Source of the DNA: Metarhizium brunneum
Taxonomy: Eukaryota; Ascomycota; Sordariomycetes; Hypocreales; Clavicipitaceae
Length of the DNA: 64,000 nt
Direction: 5' to 3'
Assembly (NCBI RefSeq): GCF_013426205.1
Contig: NC_089423.1
Coordinates: 5,828,001 to 5,892,000 of the forward strand
In this document: positions 1 to 12,278 of the stretch, in pieces
Numbering within the stretch: the stretch's first letter is position 1
Layout of the letters: the number at the start of each line of letters is the position of its first letter
Program-made: the position numbers and the translations under genes
Notes under the pieces: model-generated
Databases searched by the model: none
What the model was told of the DNA's origin: nothing
Seen by the model: the letters and a program-made list of their open reading frames with translations, nothing else

Positions 1-748
1 CATCGTCCAACAACCATAACAAGTCCCAAAAGTCGGGGAAGTTTTCGACAAAGTCGGTTCCAAAGAGCGCAGGATTTGCAGTTTTGGCGACAAAATTACG
101 CACCAACGACATCAAATCAGCTTCGACAAACTCGTCGCCTTTTGAACTTCGCACCACGTCAACCTTGGCAGACCTCTCCCAATCGGTCTGGTCGGCTGCG
201 GATGGATTAAAGGTGACAAATTCGGCAATGTGATCTTTTACATGGTCGACGATGCCGTTCACGAATTCGCTTAGACCAGGCTCGGATAACATGTGTTTGA
301 ACAGATCTGGTGTCTCGTGTGCAAGGTTGCTGTAGGTGATCTGGTCTTGCTTGCGAAGGCCGAAGCTTTTCGTCAGGGCGCGGGCTGCGGTCCATTTCTC
401 TCCTGATGAGCAGCGTGGCCGATTCCAAATGTTGATCATGATGGAGGGATCGTGAATGACGTGGTGTCTCTTGCCTAGCATGCTGAGCGAAAAGATACCC
501 TCGGGATATCGCTTCTTGAGACTTGCAAGGAATCCGTCCTGGTTAAAGAAGAACTGGAAGGCATGTGCGAAGAAGGGGAGCCAGTAAGCTGGCATTGACG
601 GCGGTGAGATGCTGCCATGTCGGTGTTTTGACGCAGAGCCGCCGAATAGAACGATTATGCTTAGTATGAGTATTGAAATCGTTGCTAGACCGGCGATGGC
701 TGGATTTACTTGTACGAGGTTGAGAACGACGTGGGTGTGAGCACTCAT
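1..748 (-). CDS. Cytochrome P450, N-terminal part (cut by window edge)
   Basis: An uninterrupted minus-strand frame of about 249 codons opens with ATG at 746-748 and runs off the left edge, so the heme-binding end is missing. Residues about 15-40 form one hydrophobic membrane anchor, followed by a proline-bearing hinge (PPSMPAYWLPFF) typical of ER-bound microsomal P450s. Downstream text such as the segment with GEKWTAARALTKSFGL and NPALFGTDF resembles the B-C and F-helix region of fungal P450s related to the CYP7/CYP8 (prostacyclin-synthase-like) clade. A heme-thiolate monooxygenase at the ER membrane is expected from the family; the substrate is unknown. No intron is visible in this part. 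The P450 assignment is fairly secure from overall organisation, but the diagnostic ExxR and Cys-ligand motifs lie outside the window. Confidence 0.75.
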   Translation of the reverse strand, partial: MSAHTHVVLNLVQVNPAIAGLATISILILSIIVLFGGSASKHRHGSISPPSMPAYWLPFFAHAFQFFFNQDGFLASLKKRYPEGIFSLSMLGKRHHVIHDPSIMINIWNRPRCSSGEKWTAARALTKSFGLRKQDQITYSNLAHETPDLFKHMLSEPGLSEFVNGIVDHVKDHIAEFVTFNPSAADQTDWERSAKVDVVRSSKGDEFVEADLMSLVRNFVAKTANPALFGTDFVENFPDFWDLLWLLDD

Positions 749-2101
749 GGTGAGATTGTGTGGCCCCGTTGCGGGAGCCAGCGACAGTGAAGCAATTTCT
801 CAGCCAATACAATGTGTGAGCATACCGCAGACGCTGTGTCCTCGACCAGGGTACAACTGTCGAATTCCCAATAGCAATCAAGGGTAGGAAAGATGGTGAA
901 GTAAATGTGCAGTGATGTTCTGCGCAGACTATCAGGGTTTTATGGTATCAAAGTTGCCCGTCACCTCGAACCAACTGGGCTCACCAAAGGTGATTCCTTA
1001 CGATGGAGGGGGTTCGGAGAAGCCAAGAGTCTTTGCTTGGGTCCCGATGCAAAGTGGTCCCGATACACCTGTTTGCTTGCCGTTTGTCGTGAATGGAGGC
1101 GGCCAGTCAGGTGGATGAAAATGTCAGAATGGACGCACGGCTATGGCAAGCTACCCGCCTCCTCAAATCCAGACTAGTGGGAGATTTCGATGTTGGCATG
1201 CATGAACCAGAGACGACAGGCAGGAGATGCCCAAGCGGCACCTTCCTCATAACAAGCAGTTGCTCCGAAGGAGCGCATCGCATTCGCCCACCTCGCGGCA
1301 GAGCTGTCTGGGGTCTGATCTGGTCGGTCCTCAGGGATGTTGAGCGAAAACTGACATCAATCGATGCAGCCGCAAACAGACCACGGCGGTCCCAAGGGAC
1401 TGGACTGACTTCTGCCACCAGTGGCCCCATCATGCAAGCGAAATGCATGCTGATGCATGGTCAGGGGTTTCGGAGTGGCGCCTCTGCAGCGCAGGCCGAC
1501 AGCCCAGCGAAACGCTCCACGTTGAGCCACAGAACACTCACTGTTGGAAGACAATCAATCATGGCGCCGGCACACCGGCCTACCAGTTCCAGCAGGAAGT
1601 ACTCCTTACACGAATTTGTACTATCAATGATTTTGTTCTGCACGTGGTTAAAAACCTACCTAGGTACATGTAAAAATACTCGCTCAGAATACCCAGGTAC
1701 CTCTCCGTATACTCTTCAGGTTGCCCTGCAGCAGCAGCATCATCGATCGCTACCACTCGGCGCTTTTCCCTACATCCCCGACTTCCATGTTCCCTTACGA
1801 TGGCTACAGCTGTGACTTGTAAGCATACTACTGGCATTTAACTACATAGTTCCGTTGTGACACAAGAAAAGAAAGCTTTGCCTAGACAAAAAATCATCAA
1901 GGTGTATAGGCACTTGTACAATAAAACAAAGCTCACTGCAAAAAGCTGCGTCGTGCGTGCCCTACTGGGAAGCAGTTGTAGAACAGCTTTCCAGAACCAG
2001 TTAAAAGGAGAAAAAGGCCAAGACAAAGGGCCGCCACGAATTCTGTTCATCATAATCAAAATCATCCAATAAGCTCTCCCTGTTTTTACCCATCACCTCG
2101 C
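749..2101. other. Intergenic: upstream of the P450 and 3' of reb1
   Basis: This 1.35 kb holds the presumed P450 promoter on the left and the reb1 3' untranslated region on the right. Open frames exist, the longest about 240 codons at 1093-1815 on the plus strand, but their translations are rich in Arg, Ser and Cys with no recognisable domain. I see no gene, RNA or repeat here. Confidence 0.6.
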
Positions 2102-5045
2102 TTAGGCGACAGCAACCCGCGCGGGCAGATCTTGCATGTCATCCATAACACTGTCAGCATCGCTTGCGGGTGGTGACGAGTGCCGCACAGCCTTCTTGCC
2201 TCGATAGGACTTGAGCTTTCTCGGCGTCGTTTTCTCGTGGAACTGTTCGACGTCGGCGTCTGCATTGTCCTCTTCTGTCTGCCGTGGTTCTTGTGATTCT
2301 TGCCGTGTGTCTTCGGTGGAATCCTCTACAGCAGCAGCAGATTTCCGGGTCCTCTTCCGAGATCCTGGACTTTTGCCAGAGGTCTTTTTGGTGGGAGTTG
2401 ACTTTGGTGGCTGGGCAACGTCAGCCAAGGCGGGATCGATCTCCATCTCCACGTCTTCATGTGCTTGCTCTCCTGGTTGTTCTTCTCCTTCCAACTGAGT
2501 CGTCTCTCCATTGGGCTCGGCGTGATCACTTTCGGCATCGGACTCTGTGATAAACTCTGTGCTGACTTGGCCCCGCTCGTCGTCCTGCGTACCGGGTGCT
2601 GAGGGAACCGGAGCCATGGCTTGCATGTACTGCATCTCGTCTGCATCATCAAACAGTTCGTCTGGCACTTCGGGAAGATCGCCCGTTTGGTTGTACTGAT
2701 CGATTAGATATTGCGCACAATCTCGCACACTGGTAGTTTCCCAATTGGGCACAGTCTGCTTCAAACGTCGCCAGAGAAGCATCTGGGTATAGCGGTGCCA
2801 CTGGTTTCGGAACGGCTTGTCCACGAGTCTTTGCCAGGGAATTTTGACATCTGCGCCAACCGCGGTAGCATGAACCGCCATAACAAGACGATATCGTTCC
2901 TCAACAGGCATTGCAGAAATTTGCCGTCGGGCCTTTTCAAGCCTAAACGAGATTTGGGAATCAGGCTGACTGGAAACAAGATGATCCTTGCCATTGATCC
3001 GAATATTGAGTGATTTCCACTTCGTAATGCATTGCAGCCGACTTCGGGTGCGGCCCATGAGCTCACTAATGTTCTGCCAATCTATAAGCTCTTCATAGCT
3101 CTTCTGCAACAGGGTTTTGGATGGCTGGCTGGCTCGCAATTGGTCGATTACTATCATAGACTCAATGATGTGCTGAGTAAGGCGAGCTTCTTCTTCTTCA
3201 TCCCAAGTATCCTTTCGCTGGTTCTGGCCGCAGACAATGTAGTTACGGTAACGGTCTCGAAGATCCTCGGGGTGCCTGTTGATAAGGCTCCCAAGATAGG
3301 ACCATTTCGTCCCGTGCCGTTGAATGAGTTCTGCCAATTCAGTTTCTTGATCTGGAGTCCATGTTCCACGGGCAACAAAGTTGTGAAACTTCTTGCGAGT
3401 AATATTGATAACTTTTTGTCGATGACGGTCAGGGCATTCAGCAAAGATTCGAGACCAAAGTTGCGCATGAGTGTCTCCGGCTGTGGTTCCACCAGGAGCA
3501 TGAATGAGCTGAACCAACAGTTAGCAGTAATAACAAAAGTCGATGAGCATAGTAATTACTCACTTCGTTCACTTCTTGCTGTGTTATGTCATGGTCAGCC
3601 CGGTAACTCTCTATTGCTCGAGCTATGCGAGCAAGTTCAGCGTCAGTGAATCGACCTTGTTTGAAACCAGTCAAACGGTTTCGTGGCTGCCCAGAAGCCT
3701 GTGCGAAGGCATCATCTGCATCTGCCGAGCCACCACGCATGGACTGTGAAAGTTTTGCCCTCTTCGGCTTGCGGCCACGAGATTCCTTCTTAGCCGCCCG
3801 TTTCACTCTTCGAGCCTTTGGCATTGCAGCAGACGGCGAAGGCGACTCTTCCCAAGCATTCCTGTTGCCTTCGTCCTCACTCACAATATCCGGGATGGGA
3901 TCCTGCTCAAAGTAGGTTGGCTTGGCCTTCTTCCGAGTGGATCGGGATTTTTTCGACTTCGCAATCGGTAGCTCGGCCTCAACCATGCTCTCCAAGCTAG
4001 CATTCAACGGCTCTTGTGGATACTGATTAGACATGTCTGGATCCTGATCTACGTTTTGCCCTTCTTCCAATGCCTGCTGTCCAATATGGTGCTCGTCCAA
4101 GGCCTCACGCGCCAAGCGCTCGACATCGCCGTCTGCTTCAGCCAATGCGGCCACAGCAGTCTTTGTGCGGTCCTCAGCCCCCGGGTCAACATCCATTTGG
4201 CTTTCGCTGGGAACACTATTCTCTCTAGAGCGAGCTTCTCGTGATTGGCTTCGTCGACGTAGGTGGGCGACGGTGGGCGATTCTTGCGTGTCAGACTCCG
4301 GCTCATCATCTTCATATATGGCACTTTCCAAATCACCGCGTTGCTCTTTCCTTTTGCGGAGGAGATTCGAAGAACCTGCCTCATCATCTTGACTCTCAGG
4401 TTCCTGATCATGAGATCGTTTCTTCTTCCGGCCTTTACCATCTACAGTATCCGACAGCTTGCGCTTCCTCCGTGTCTTGGATAATGCGGCCGCTTCCTCC
4501 TCCTGCAACTGGCCCCAGGGCGTATCCTCTGAGGGTTCAATTGGCTCATGCTGAGTCGGCTGACTGTCCAAAATTTCCGCACCCTTGGTCGACTTTCTCT
4601 TCGGTTTTCTCTGTTTCCTGGACGAGTCCTCTTCTTCCGGGATTGGCGAAGTAGCGACATCATCTTCCTGGGACGATTTCCGCTTCCTGTCTCGCTTGCC
4701 CTTTTTATCTCGCTTCGATTTCCTGGGTGATGCTTCCAGGGGAGCTTCTTCTGCCATGACCGCTACTGGGGCCTGCGAGGAGAAGGTGGAAGGCGCGGCA
4801 TTGCTATCGAACATTTCTATGGCTCCAAAGTCCTCATCAACTCCAGGCAGCTCGCCAACGTCTGCGGCGTTGTCTGAGCCAGTGATGGAGTAATCGTCTA
4901 CGTCCGACATTGCTGTGTGAGCTGCGCTGCGACGAGAATCGTATTGGTCGTCGTCCACGGTTCGATCCTGCTGGTGTTGATATTCTTTCTGCAGGGAGTG
5001 GCGGCCGGATCTCGTCGTTGCAGGCCCGTCAGGCTGCGATCCCAT
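2102..5045 (-). CDS. reb1: Reb1/TTF1-type Myb DNA-binding protein
   Basis: Two exons (5045-3564 and 3508-2102) join across a 55 bp intron (GTGAGT donor, CAG acceptor) to give about 962 residues. The start is the first ATG at 5045; the codon before it is TTG. Residues 1-460 are disordered and dense in Lys/Arg and Asp/Glu, with several basic clusters that could be nuclear localisation signals. From about residue 470 come the family hallmarks: a RFTDAELARI helix, then Myb-like repeats with GTWTPDQETELAELIQRHG and DTWDEEEEARLTQHI, then a third segment ending in RSRLQCITKWKSL. Proteins of this family bind rDNA terminators and arrest RNA polymerase I, and act as general regulatory factors in yeasts. 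The last 150 residues are again acidic and low in complexity. The two exons meet inside the DNA-binding core, which supports the splice. Confidence 0.88.
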
Positions 5046-5443
5046 CAATGATCACAATGTGGATGCAAGACGAAAGTTGGGCCATTTGCTGTGCGCAGAC
5101 ATCAGTGCAGACTGGGTTTGCGCTTGGAGACAAGCTTGGCTGTGGGGGCGCTCAAATTGGAGGCGCGTCAAGCTCTCTGGGTCAACATCTGGCGTTTGCC
5201 AATTGTTTGTTGCCTGAGATGTCAGGCCCCCATTTAGTTGCGCTCACCCTGAAACCAACATGCCATGCCTAGAACGAAGTGCACAATGATTGTATTGGGA
5301 ACACACACACCTTGTCACAATATCCAATATCGACATCAGTCATTCTTTTATTCATACATATAAATACACCATGACATGAGAAAAACATTCCGCAAGTGCT
5401 GCGTCCATGCATACACCGTCTACCACTAGCTGTTTGAATGCAA

Positions 5444-7246
5444 TTAATTGTCCTTCTCCTCCTCCTCGGGCATCTTCAACCTCACCGTGACTTTGTTGCG
5501 CTCCTGCTGAATGTCATATTGCCCACCAAGAACCAAGTCTTTGGCCACCAGTTCCCTGGTCCGGCCTAAGCTCTCAATAGCGGCAATCCTTTCAATGGTA
5601 TTATCCAAATGCTCCTTGAAACCTGGTTGGCTACAAATCTCCCGGAAAGCCCGGTGCATCGGCACGCTGCTAGCTCGTACGTCTGCTTGATTCGTAATCG
5701 TGAATAGATTCAAGCTGTCTAGATCTCTGATAAAGTCGCATCGTGTCATGATCTCTTGCGCGATATGGAAAGGATACGTAGGTAGGATGTGGCCTACAAC
5801 AGGATCATATGTGCTTGTCATGCTCTCTTCCTTCTCAACAAGGGCATGTGCTAAAACCATAGCGGCAGCCTCCAGTTTCTGTCAGTACTACTGCCTTCTC
5901 TGGGTATTTTGAAAGGGGAGAAACGTCGAGAAACTTACCGCCCACTTTTGTTGATCCATAACATCGTCATCCATTTCGGTTCCCATGATCCAGCATTGAT
6001 TGAGGAACCATTTCTTCTCAATGTCCTTGATCCCTTCGCACGTGGCCAACATATCATGGCTCTTTGCCACACGGTTCAGGAAACTTAATCGTCCTCCAAC
6101 GCGGTCATATACATCGTCAAGCTGTTCCTGGGTCATCTTTTCTCCAAAATAGCGAATGCGATATCTTTGCAGAGCCTGAATGGCTTGCTTCTTCGGCAAA
6201 TCCGTCACAGGCAACACTTCCATTCTAGTGGATAGTAGCTTCAGCCGTTCGTAGACCCAGTAATCATCCGAGTTGAACACCATAGTCACCAACCCAGCGG
6301 CGGCCCACTGTTCGGCGCGTTGTTGTAAAAGCTCGATAAGATTTCGACCAACATCGTCATTTCGTAAAAGGTGCATCTGATTGACAATGACAACCAGAGG
6401 CTTCTTTCTTATACGGAATAGCTTCATGGCCACTTTTTCCAGCTTATTCATCGCACGCTCAATATCCAAAAGAGCTCCCATGTCACGCGGCCCTTTCTCG
6501 CTAAAGTACCCGCCGATGTAGTCCTCATGAAATTCATAGTCGAGCGCTTTCCCCAGCCGTATCCTCACAATCTCCGGGTCCGCATGGGCCTCGAACATGG
6601 CGACACCATCGCCATCTATCTTGCGCATTGCTTCGATGAGCATGCTACTTTTCCCGGAACCCTTTTCGCCCAATATGAAGTAGTAATGGCCAACCTCCTG
6701 ACCAGTGATGATACGATCGATATGTTCTTGTTCCGGGCGGCGCACCCAATGTTCCTCGCCGGGAGGGTGGCTATGAGGAACGTCTTTGCCCACCGCGGCC
6801 AACTCCAATACAGGATCCCCAGGTTCAAAGGCTCGAGTCATTTTCTTGAGAACGAGCATTTTATAGGATTTATGGTAAAGATACCCCGCTCCTGCGAATC
6901 CTACTCCCAAGACGAATATTGAGGCGAATGTGGTGGCTGCGGATTCCCCCATTTTGGAGAAGATGGACGACTCGTCCGACTTGGCATTTCCGCTGCTATT
7001 ATTTTCGTTTGGGGGGGCATCTTGAGCTATGAAGTATTAATTAGTCCTTGCGCTTCATGTAAGGGTGTGAATATGGCAGCTGCTCGTGGTTGAGCATGAG
7101 TTGCAATTATTCCTACCACTGTTTCTGGGGCCATACGTCGAAAAAAGCCGTGAGCATGAGGCGGCGTGTCCAATTCGAGTGTGCCTAGCAACATTCGACC
7201 CGGAGAATGGCCATGTTGCGCGGAGGCCAGGCCGCATTGCCTGCAT
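5444..7246 (-). CDS. Mitochondrial P-loop (Orc1-like AAA) ATPase
   Basis: Three exons (7246-7117, 7026-5939, 5878-5444) give about 550 residues. The first exon begins with ATG at 7246 and encodes an Arg-rich, acid-free leader (MQAMRPGLRATW, then RLFSTYG), a good mitochondrial presequence. A single transmembrane segment follows at about residues 75-95. The P-loop GEKGSGKS lies near residues 163-170. The Walker B-like strand reads VVIVNQMHLL and lacks the usual acidic pair. The C-terminal third resembles the winged-helix domain found behind the ATPase core in fungal relatives. The likely place is the inner membrane; its role there is not known to me. The first intron has a weak GTAGGA donor but keeps the frame and restores an uninterrupted protein, so I trust it. 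Second intron: GTAAGT...CAG, 60 bp. Confidence 0.8.
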
Positions 7247-8416
7247 TGTGACGCGCCAATGAGCGACAAGTCGGCGCCTGGTCAGCAGCAAATGGGTTCA
7301 ATTGCTTCCTGAAGCCCAGGCGGTTGCTGTCCAAATCATGGGATGTCTGAGGTGGTCAAGATCAAGCAATCCCGGGACCATGGCGTGTTTGGGAGGTGGC
7401 CTCCTCGTGGCTCTTGCGAACAGGCCAAAACTTCAAAGTGACTCGGGACCCTATTCCACAAGACAAAGTTTATTAGTCCCAGCTGCCCGACGTTGGCGAC
7501 GGTCGGTTCCTGTCGGCGGCCTCGCAACGGTGGAGACATGGCAAGGGATGCTGGACCTGGGGCCTTATTCTTGTCATTATTGTGGGCCCGACCCGGCTCT
7601 GGGCAGCCAGAGTCCACAGCGTCGGGTGGGAGTTTCAGCTGCGCAGGAGGCTCAATGCAATGTTGTGAGTGACGGCACTTTTCATTGAAGGCTTCAAGAG
7701 TCGTCGTCGAATGACGTCGCCAGACCTAAAATATCGTTGATATCAAAGGCGACATAAAGACGTGGTTGATGCACCAGTGTCGCAAAACATGAAACCCTCA
7801 AGCTCTTTGCCGAAATATTAAGAGACAGGTACGGAGCAGATAGATGCCTGGTCTGAGTGTCGACGGCTGTGCTTGACACGTGACAACGACGATTGGGTTT
7901 GCCCATTCTCCTTCCTTTGTTTTAGACTTTGTGTTTGCAATCTGATTATGACTCCATACAGAAGCACTGGGCTTTACGCCGAAACGCAGTACAAAACGAG
8001 CAGACAAAAACGATTGTCTTTTTCATCACCCTTTAATCTACAATCTTCTTTCAAAATGCCTTCAGTGAATCATTCCGCTCCACTGCGGCCGGTAGTCGCG
8101 CAACATCCAGGGCAGTCAGAAGCAGTGATTTTTTGTCTCGCCTGGTGCAAAGGATTCACGATGCAAACTGAACCCGATGTGAGTAAGAAGTGAGGACAGT
8201 CCTCGTAGAACACAGTATGGCTTGACACGTGATGCAATCCCCCATCGTCTACCGTGCCTCCTCTTTGCTTTGTCAAGTTTGCTTTTATGGACTTGTGTAT
8301 GGACAATGGGAATGTATGTGTGAAACCTTGACGTCCGTATATATCGACGCGCCGACGCTCGAACTTCCAGTCCAAGCCAAAACGCAGCCACCCATTCGGT
8401 TTTATGGAAAGTTGCC
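7247..8416. other. Intergenic with a possible short leader exon
   Basis: The 1.17 kb between two diverging genes shows one coding-like spot. At 8056 an ATG sits in a good context behind a pyrimidine-rich leader and opens 41 codons to a GTGAGT donor at 8179. It may be the first exon of the next gene or a separate small ORF, but I could not find an acceptor that joins it in frame. Other frames here look random. Confidence 0.4.
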
Positions 8417-11400
8417 ATGATTGAATCAATAGGGCATTTGGAGGAGTGGTGGCTCTCCTCCGGATTCAAGCACCTAACCGATCTCGTCAATGTCGATAGC
8501 CTCGGTCTCGGTCCCGGACAAGTCGGTTTCGTTGAAGCCATCCAGAAGAAACTCAAGGCGTTTGATAACGACGACCTTCACCGTCAACTTTACAAAGATG
8601 AATCAAGTCCGCTCCCACCGTCCGCTATGCCTAACTCTCGTAAAAAACTCGGCACTATCAAGGGCGTATTCGAACGAACAAAAGATGGACGACTAGATCA
8701 TATTCAGACATTCGAAGTATTGGCTATGCTTGAGCAGATTGAAATCCATCGCAAACGGCTTGCAGCTTCCGCAAAACAAGTAATAGACGGTGGGTTGCTG
8801 AAGGACCATATCTCCCTGTTGATCAAGAAGCATGGCGCAGCAAGCGAAACATATTCGTCTCTTCAACTTTATTTTCGCGCACATGTTAGCATCCCGCCCC
8901 ATCTTGCTTGTTGCAACAAACCGCTGTTACTGACAAATGCGTCATTTTAGTGTATGGTAGACTCTCTACCGCAAAACAACATAGATAGGGACCAAGCAGC
9001 AAAGATCATGGCCCGGTTGAATGCGCTGTTCCCTCCAAATTTCAAAGCGTGTGGAAAAGATGAAGATGAAGTCGAACCTTCATCTGATATAGTAAACTTA
9101 CGAGGTGAAATACGACTTTGTATTTATGAGCACCTGATGAGACCGAACAAGATGCTACAGGACAATGAACAATCGTTCAAGGTCAACTTTACTTCACCGT
9201 GTAGCATTCCCAGCTACGAGATTTGTCGAAACAGCATGGTCAAGTATGCTGAAGAATTCCAGAAGTTTGAGGAACTATGCTTCATAATTTTCCGCCAGAT
9301 CGAAGAGGCTCGTGATGACAGTCCACCGACGTGGTTAAAAGTACCTTTATCGAACGGCTCAGAGATCCATGGAATAGTCCAAACAGCTTACCGTTCTTGG
9401 AATACCATCGCGGTTAAGACCAGCACTGTCGCAAGAACATCTTCCAATTCGAGACATACTTCGTCACCAACTCTCACGGGCCTCATTGCATCTCAGAATA
9501 CCAATCCACTCCTCGAAGACATGCCCGGGCATGAGCTGTCAGCCGCGAAGAAGAGTATTGCCGCCTTTTCACTTGACTCTCCCACTCCAGATGATCTCGA
9601 TTGTTCAGAATTTCATATCCATCCACTTTTCCAAGATCAAAAACCGGCGTCAGACGAAATGAAGCGACCAGGCGTCATCCTCGTCAAGAAGCGTTCAAGT
9701 CGAAATTTCTAGTACAATTCTGATAGCGACGACAACAGCGGGGATGATACGCAAGCTCTGGGAAAGCCAGTCAAGCATACCGCGAAGAGGCTGGCATTGT
9801 CAAAACACAAAGGAATGCTGAAAGTTACAATGCCTTCTACATCTCAAACAGATCATAAACCATCATCACACTCTGCGGACACTGAACGAACGACCTTCCA
9901 CAATGCGCATGTGTCGCTTTCGCAAGATGCAAATTCACCCCTAAACGAGAGTACCGAACTCACACAAGGCTCTCTTCCAATTTTGTTGCCAAGAACTTAC
10001 CAACCACCGGCTCCTAGATTCCAAAACAAGGCAATCTCCCCAGGTCAACCCCCCGACACGCCTGATCCTCGCTTCCGTTTGTGTGTCAAGATTCCGTGCT
10101 CAGATACTAATTTATCGCCAATATCACGGCTGGTATCGACGAGCGGAGCACAGCATCCGCGAATGGAGGACGGCCTGAGACCGGGAGGAATCCAATCCAT
10201 GTGTGCCTCAATCATCGGCGACGCTACTATGGAAGACATCTCACTGAGGCCAAATGAGGCGCCTAGTCCCGGAATCTTGTTCGGCCCACGACGATCCCCT
10301 CAGGGGCTGGCTGATCGAAGAGGCCTAAGGACTAGTTCCCTGGACTGGAAGCGATATTCAAGTCCTCAGCACCACTCATTTGATGCCAGAACCAACACGC
10401 CCACTCACTCGCGAACTGTTAGTTCAGGTTCAAGTACCCGGTACGCAAGGGATAGTCTCATGTCGCCGGTCCTATATGCACGATATCTTGAAAATGACCC
10501 CTTCACACAAGGGCGTCACCATTCTTCGTCAACATCTCAGGAGAAACTGACTTTACCCACCCCCATTCCGGATTCCCCTACATTGGGTCACGAGCATGAA
10601 GAGTCGGATCTATTTGCTGATACTAGTAGAGATGAAATCCACGAGGAGCAGTCTTTTGATCTCCTCAAGACATATATGCGGAGCAGGAGGAACCGTACGA
10701 AACATTCCAATGACGGAACCGCCCCCCCTACCAGCGCCAATCAATCTGCAACCAAGACATTGGGTTCTAAACATCGTGGGGTGCACTGGTACAGCTCCAG
10801 CTTCGCTTTAAACAAAGTCAAGAGCCACGAGGCGTTCACGTTACTTCCCCAGCCATCACCGGCCAGCAATCAACGCATTCATTCCAGCCGGCCGCCAGAT
10901 ATTAGCACACTACCTCTAAATTACCCGTTTAGGAAACCCGCCAAAACGTGCGGTATATCAGATAAATCTACAGCATTAGCATTACAAATATTCGATACAA
11001 CGTCACGACTCGCGTCGGTGGCAAACAAACGCGACTCTATCCTCTCCATCACTCCCCGGCCAAACCAATCATGCGACGCGCAAAAGCAATCCTGTGTTCC
11101 TAAACCTTCCAGGCTTGGCAGTCTATTCTCTCGGCACATTCGAAGCGGATCATCGGGCAGCAGCGCTGCAGAATTCCAAGCCCCCGTCGCAAATGCATCT
11201 AGTACCAACGAGAAGGCGCCCCGAGACCCCGGGAGCAGTCGGGATCACGTGGAGTTGCAGGACGAAAGTGCCAGTGTTTACAGTCAACCGTCAATGTTGG
11301 AGACGCAGGTTCAAGAACAGCACCCGAGAGTCGCTTCGGCAGGCAGCTATTCCTACACGACCAGCACCAGCAGCATTGCTGGGATTCGAGACAAGTTGAA

Positions 11401-11446
11401 GCTGAAGATGGCGCCGTCTCAGGTGAAACAGCAACCGGGCCTGTAA
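8417..11446 (+). CDS. Large unknown fungal protein, interrupted by an in-frame UAG
   Basis: Exon 1 (8417-8884) joins exon 2 (8951-11446) across a 66 bp intron (GTTAGC donor, TTTTAG acceptor), giving 988 codons in one frame except for TAG at 9710-9712, codon 410. The N-terminal 400 residues are mixed helical (EEWWLSSGFKHL, LEQIEIHRKRLAASAKQVI, RGEIRLCIYEHLMRPNKML) and look folded. The rest is disordered, rich in Ser, Pro, Thr and Arg. I recognise no domain. The reading frame stays open for 577 sense codons after the UAG, and the flanking text (VKKRSSRNF, then YNSDSDDNSGDD) reads as one acidic-basic linker, so the stop looks recent or translational. If the UAG terminates, the product is 409 residues. 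An upstream exon near 8056 cannot be excluded. Confidence 0.65.
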
Positions 11447-12048
11447 CTACGGACTGGACAACTACATGTACTAGGCACAGACAGGCACGTCGGGCACTGC
11501 TATCAAGAGACAAACGTGCACGTCGGCAAGGTGCAGACACTCGGACCCCCCCACAGCGGATCGATGGCACAGAGATGTCGGGAATCTGAAGAGCGTGCGG
11601 AGCGCGGAATACCAAACTGCATGATGACTTTCTGGATTATCATGGTGTTCGACTGCAAGGTACAATGGCCGTGGCCCTCCATCCCGCCACGTGTAGGCTG
11701 TAGGTACTGGTATCTCGAGGCAGAAGCGGAAGGCACAAGACCAATGAAATGGTGTACCGCGCTGGAGATCAGAACGTACGGATGCATGTATGTAATATGT
11801 ATGCTTCGAATGCTGGAAAGAAGTGGTAGTGAGCCAGCTCATTGGGGGCGCGGATAGAAGTGGATTTACATGGTTGACGGTGGAGACGACACACACATGC
11901 TCTGGCGGCCCGTTTGGATCCATGTAAAGGGCCAAGGATTGCTTGTCAGTCTAGAACTTATGTACAGTAGTATATCTGCGTCAGAAACGAAGCTTGTTTG
12001 TGGAATTACGAAAGAGCGCAGGGTCCTGGGTAATTAGCAGAGGTGGTG

Positions 12049-12065
12049 TACGGAGTACGGAGTAC
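12049..12065. repeat. TACGGAGTA element, tandem double copy
   Basis: Reads TACGGAGTACGGAGTAC, two overlapping copies of the dispersed motif. It lies in gene-free DNA. Confidence 0.7.
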
Positions 12066-12252
12066 ACAGAAGGGAAAGCATAATGACTCGTCCGCTAAAG
12101 TGCGAGGCTCTTCTGCTTTCCCCGGCCGGCAAAAATGGGATCCAACCTTCAGCTGAGCCATGGGCGTCAAAACTGTAATGTGTCGGCATCTCCTGCCGGG
12201 CAATGAAGTAAAGAAGTAAAAGAACCAAATAACTACCTGTTGCTACTCCGAG

Positions 12253-12278
12253 CTCCGTACGTATGGAGTACTCCGTAC
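12253..12278. repeat. TACGGAGTA element, compound palindromic copy
   Basis: Three motif units in alternating orientation (CTCCGTAC, then GGAGTACTCCGTAC) make a hairpin-capable palindrome about 190 bp from the tandem copy at 12049. Confidence 0.7.

Noticed and set aside
1093..1815. Plus-strand frame of 240 codons
   Set aside because: Random-looking composition, overlaps minus-strand frames of similar length, no leader or domain.
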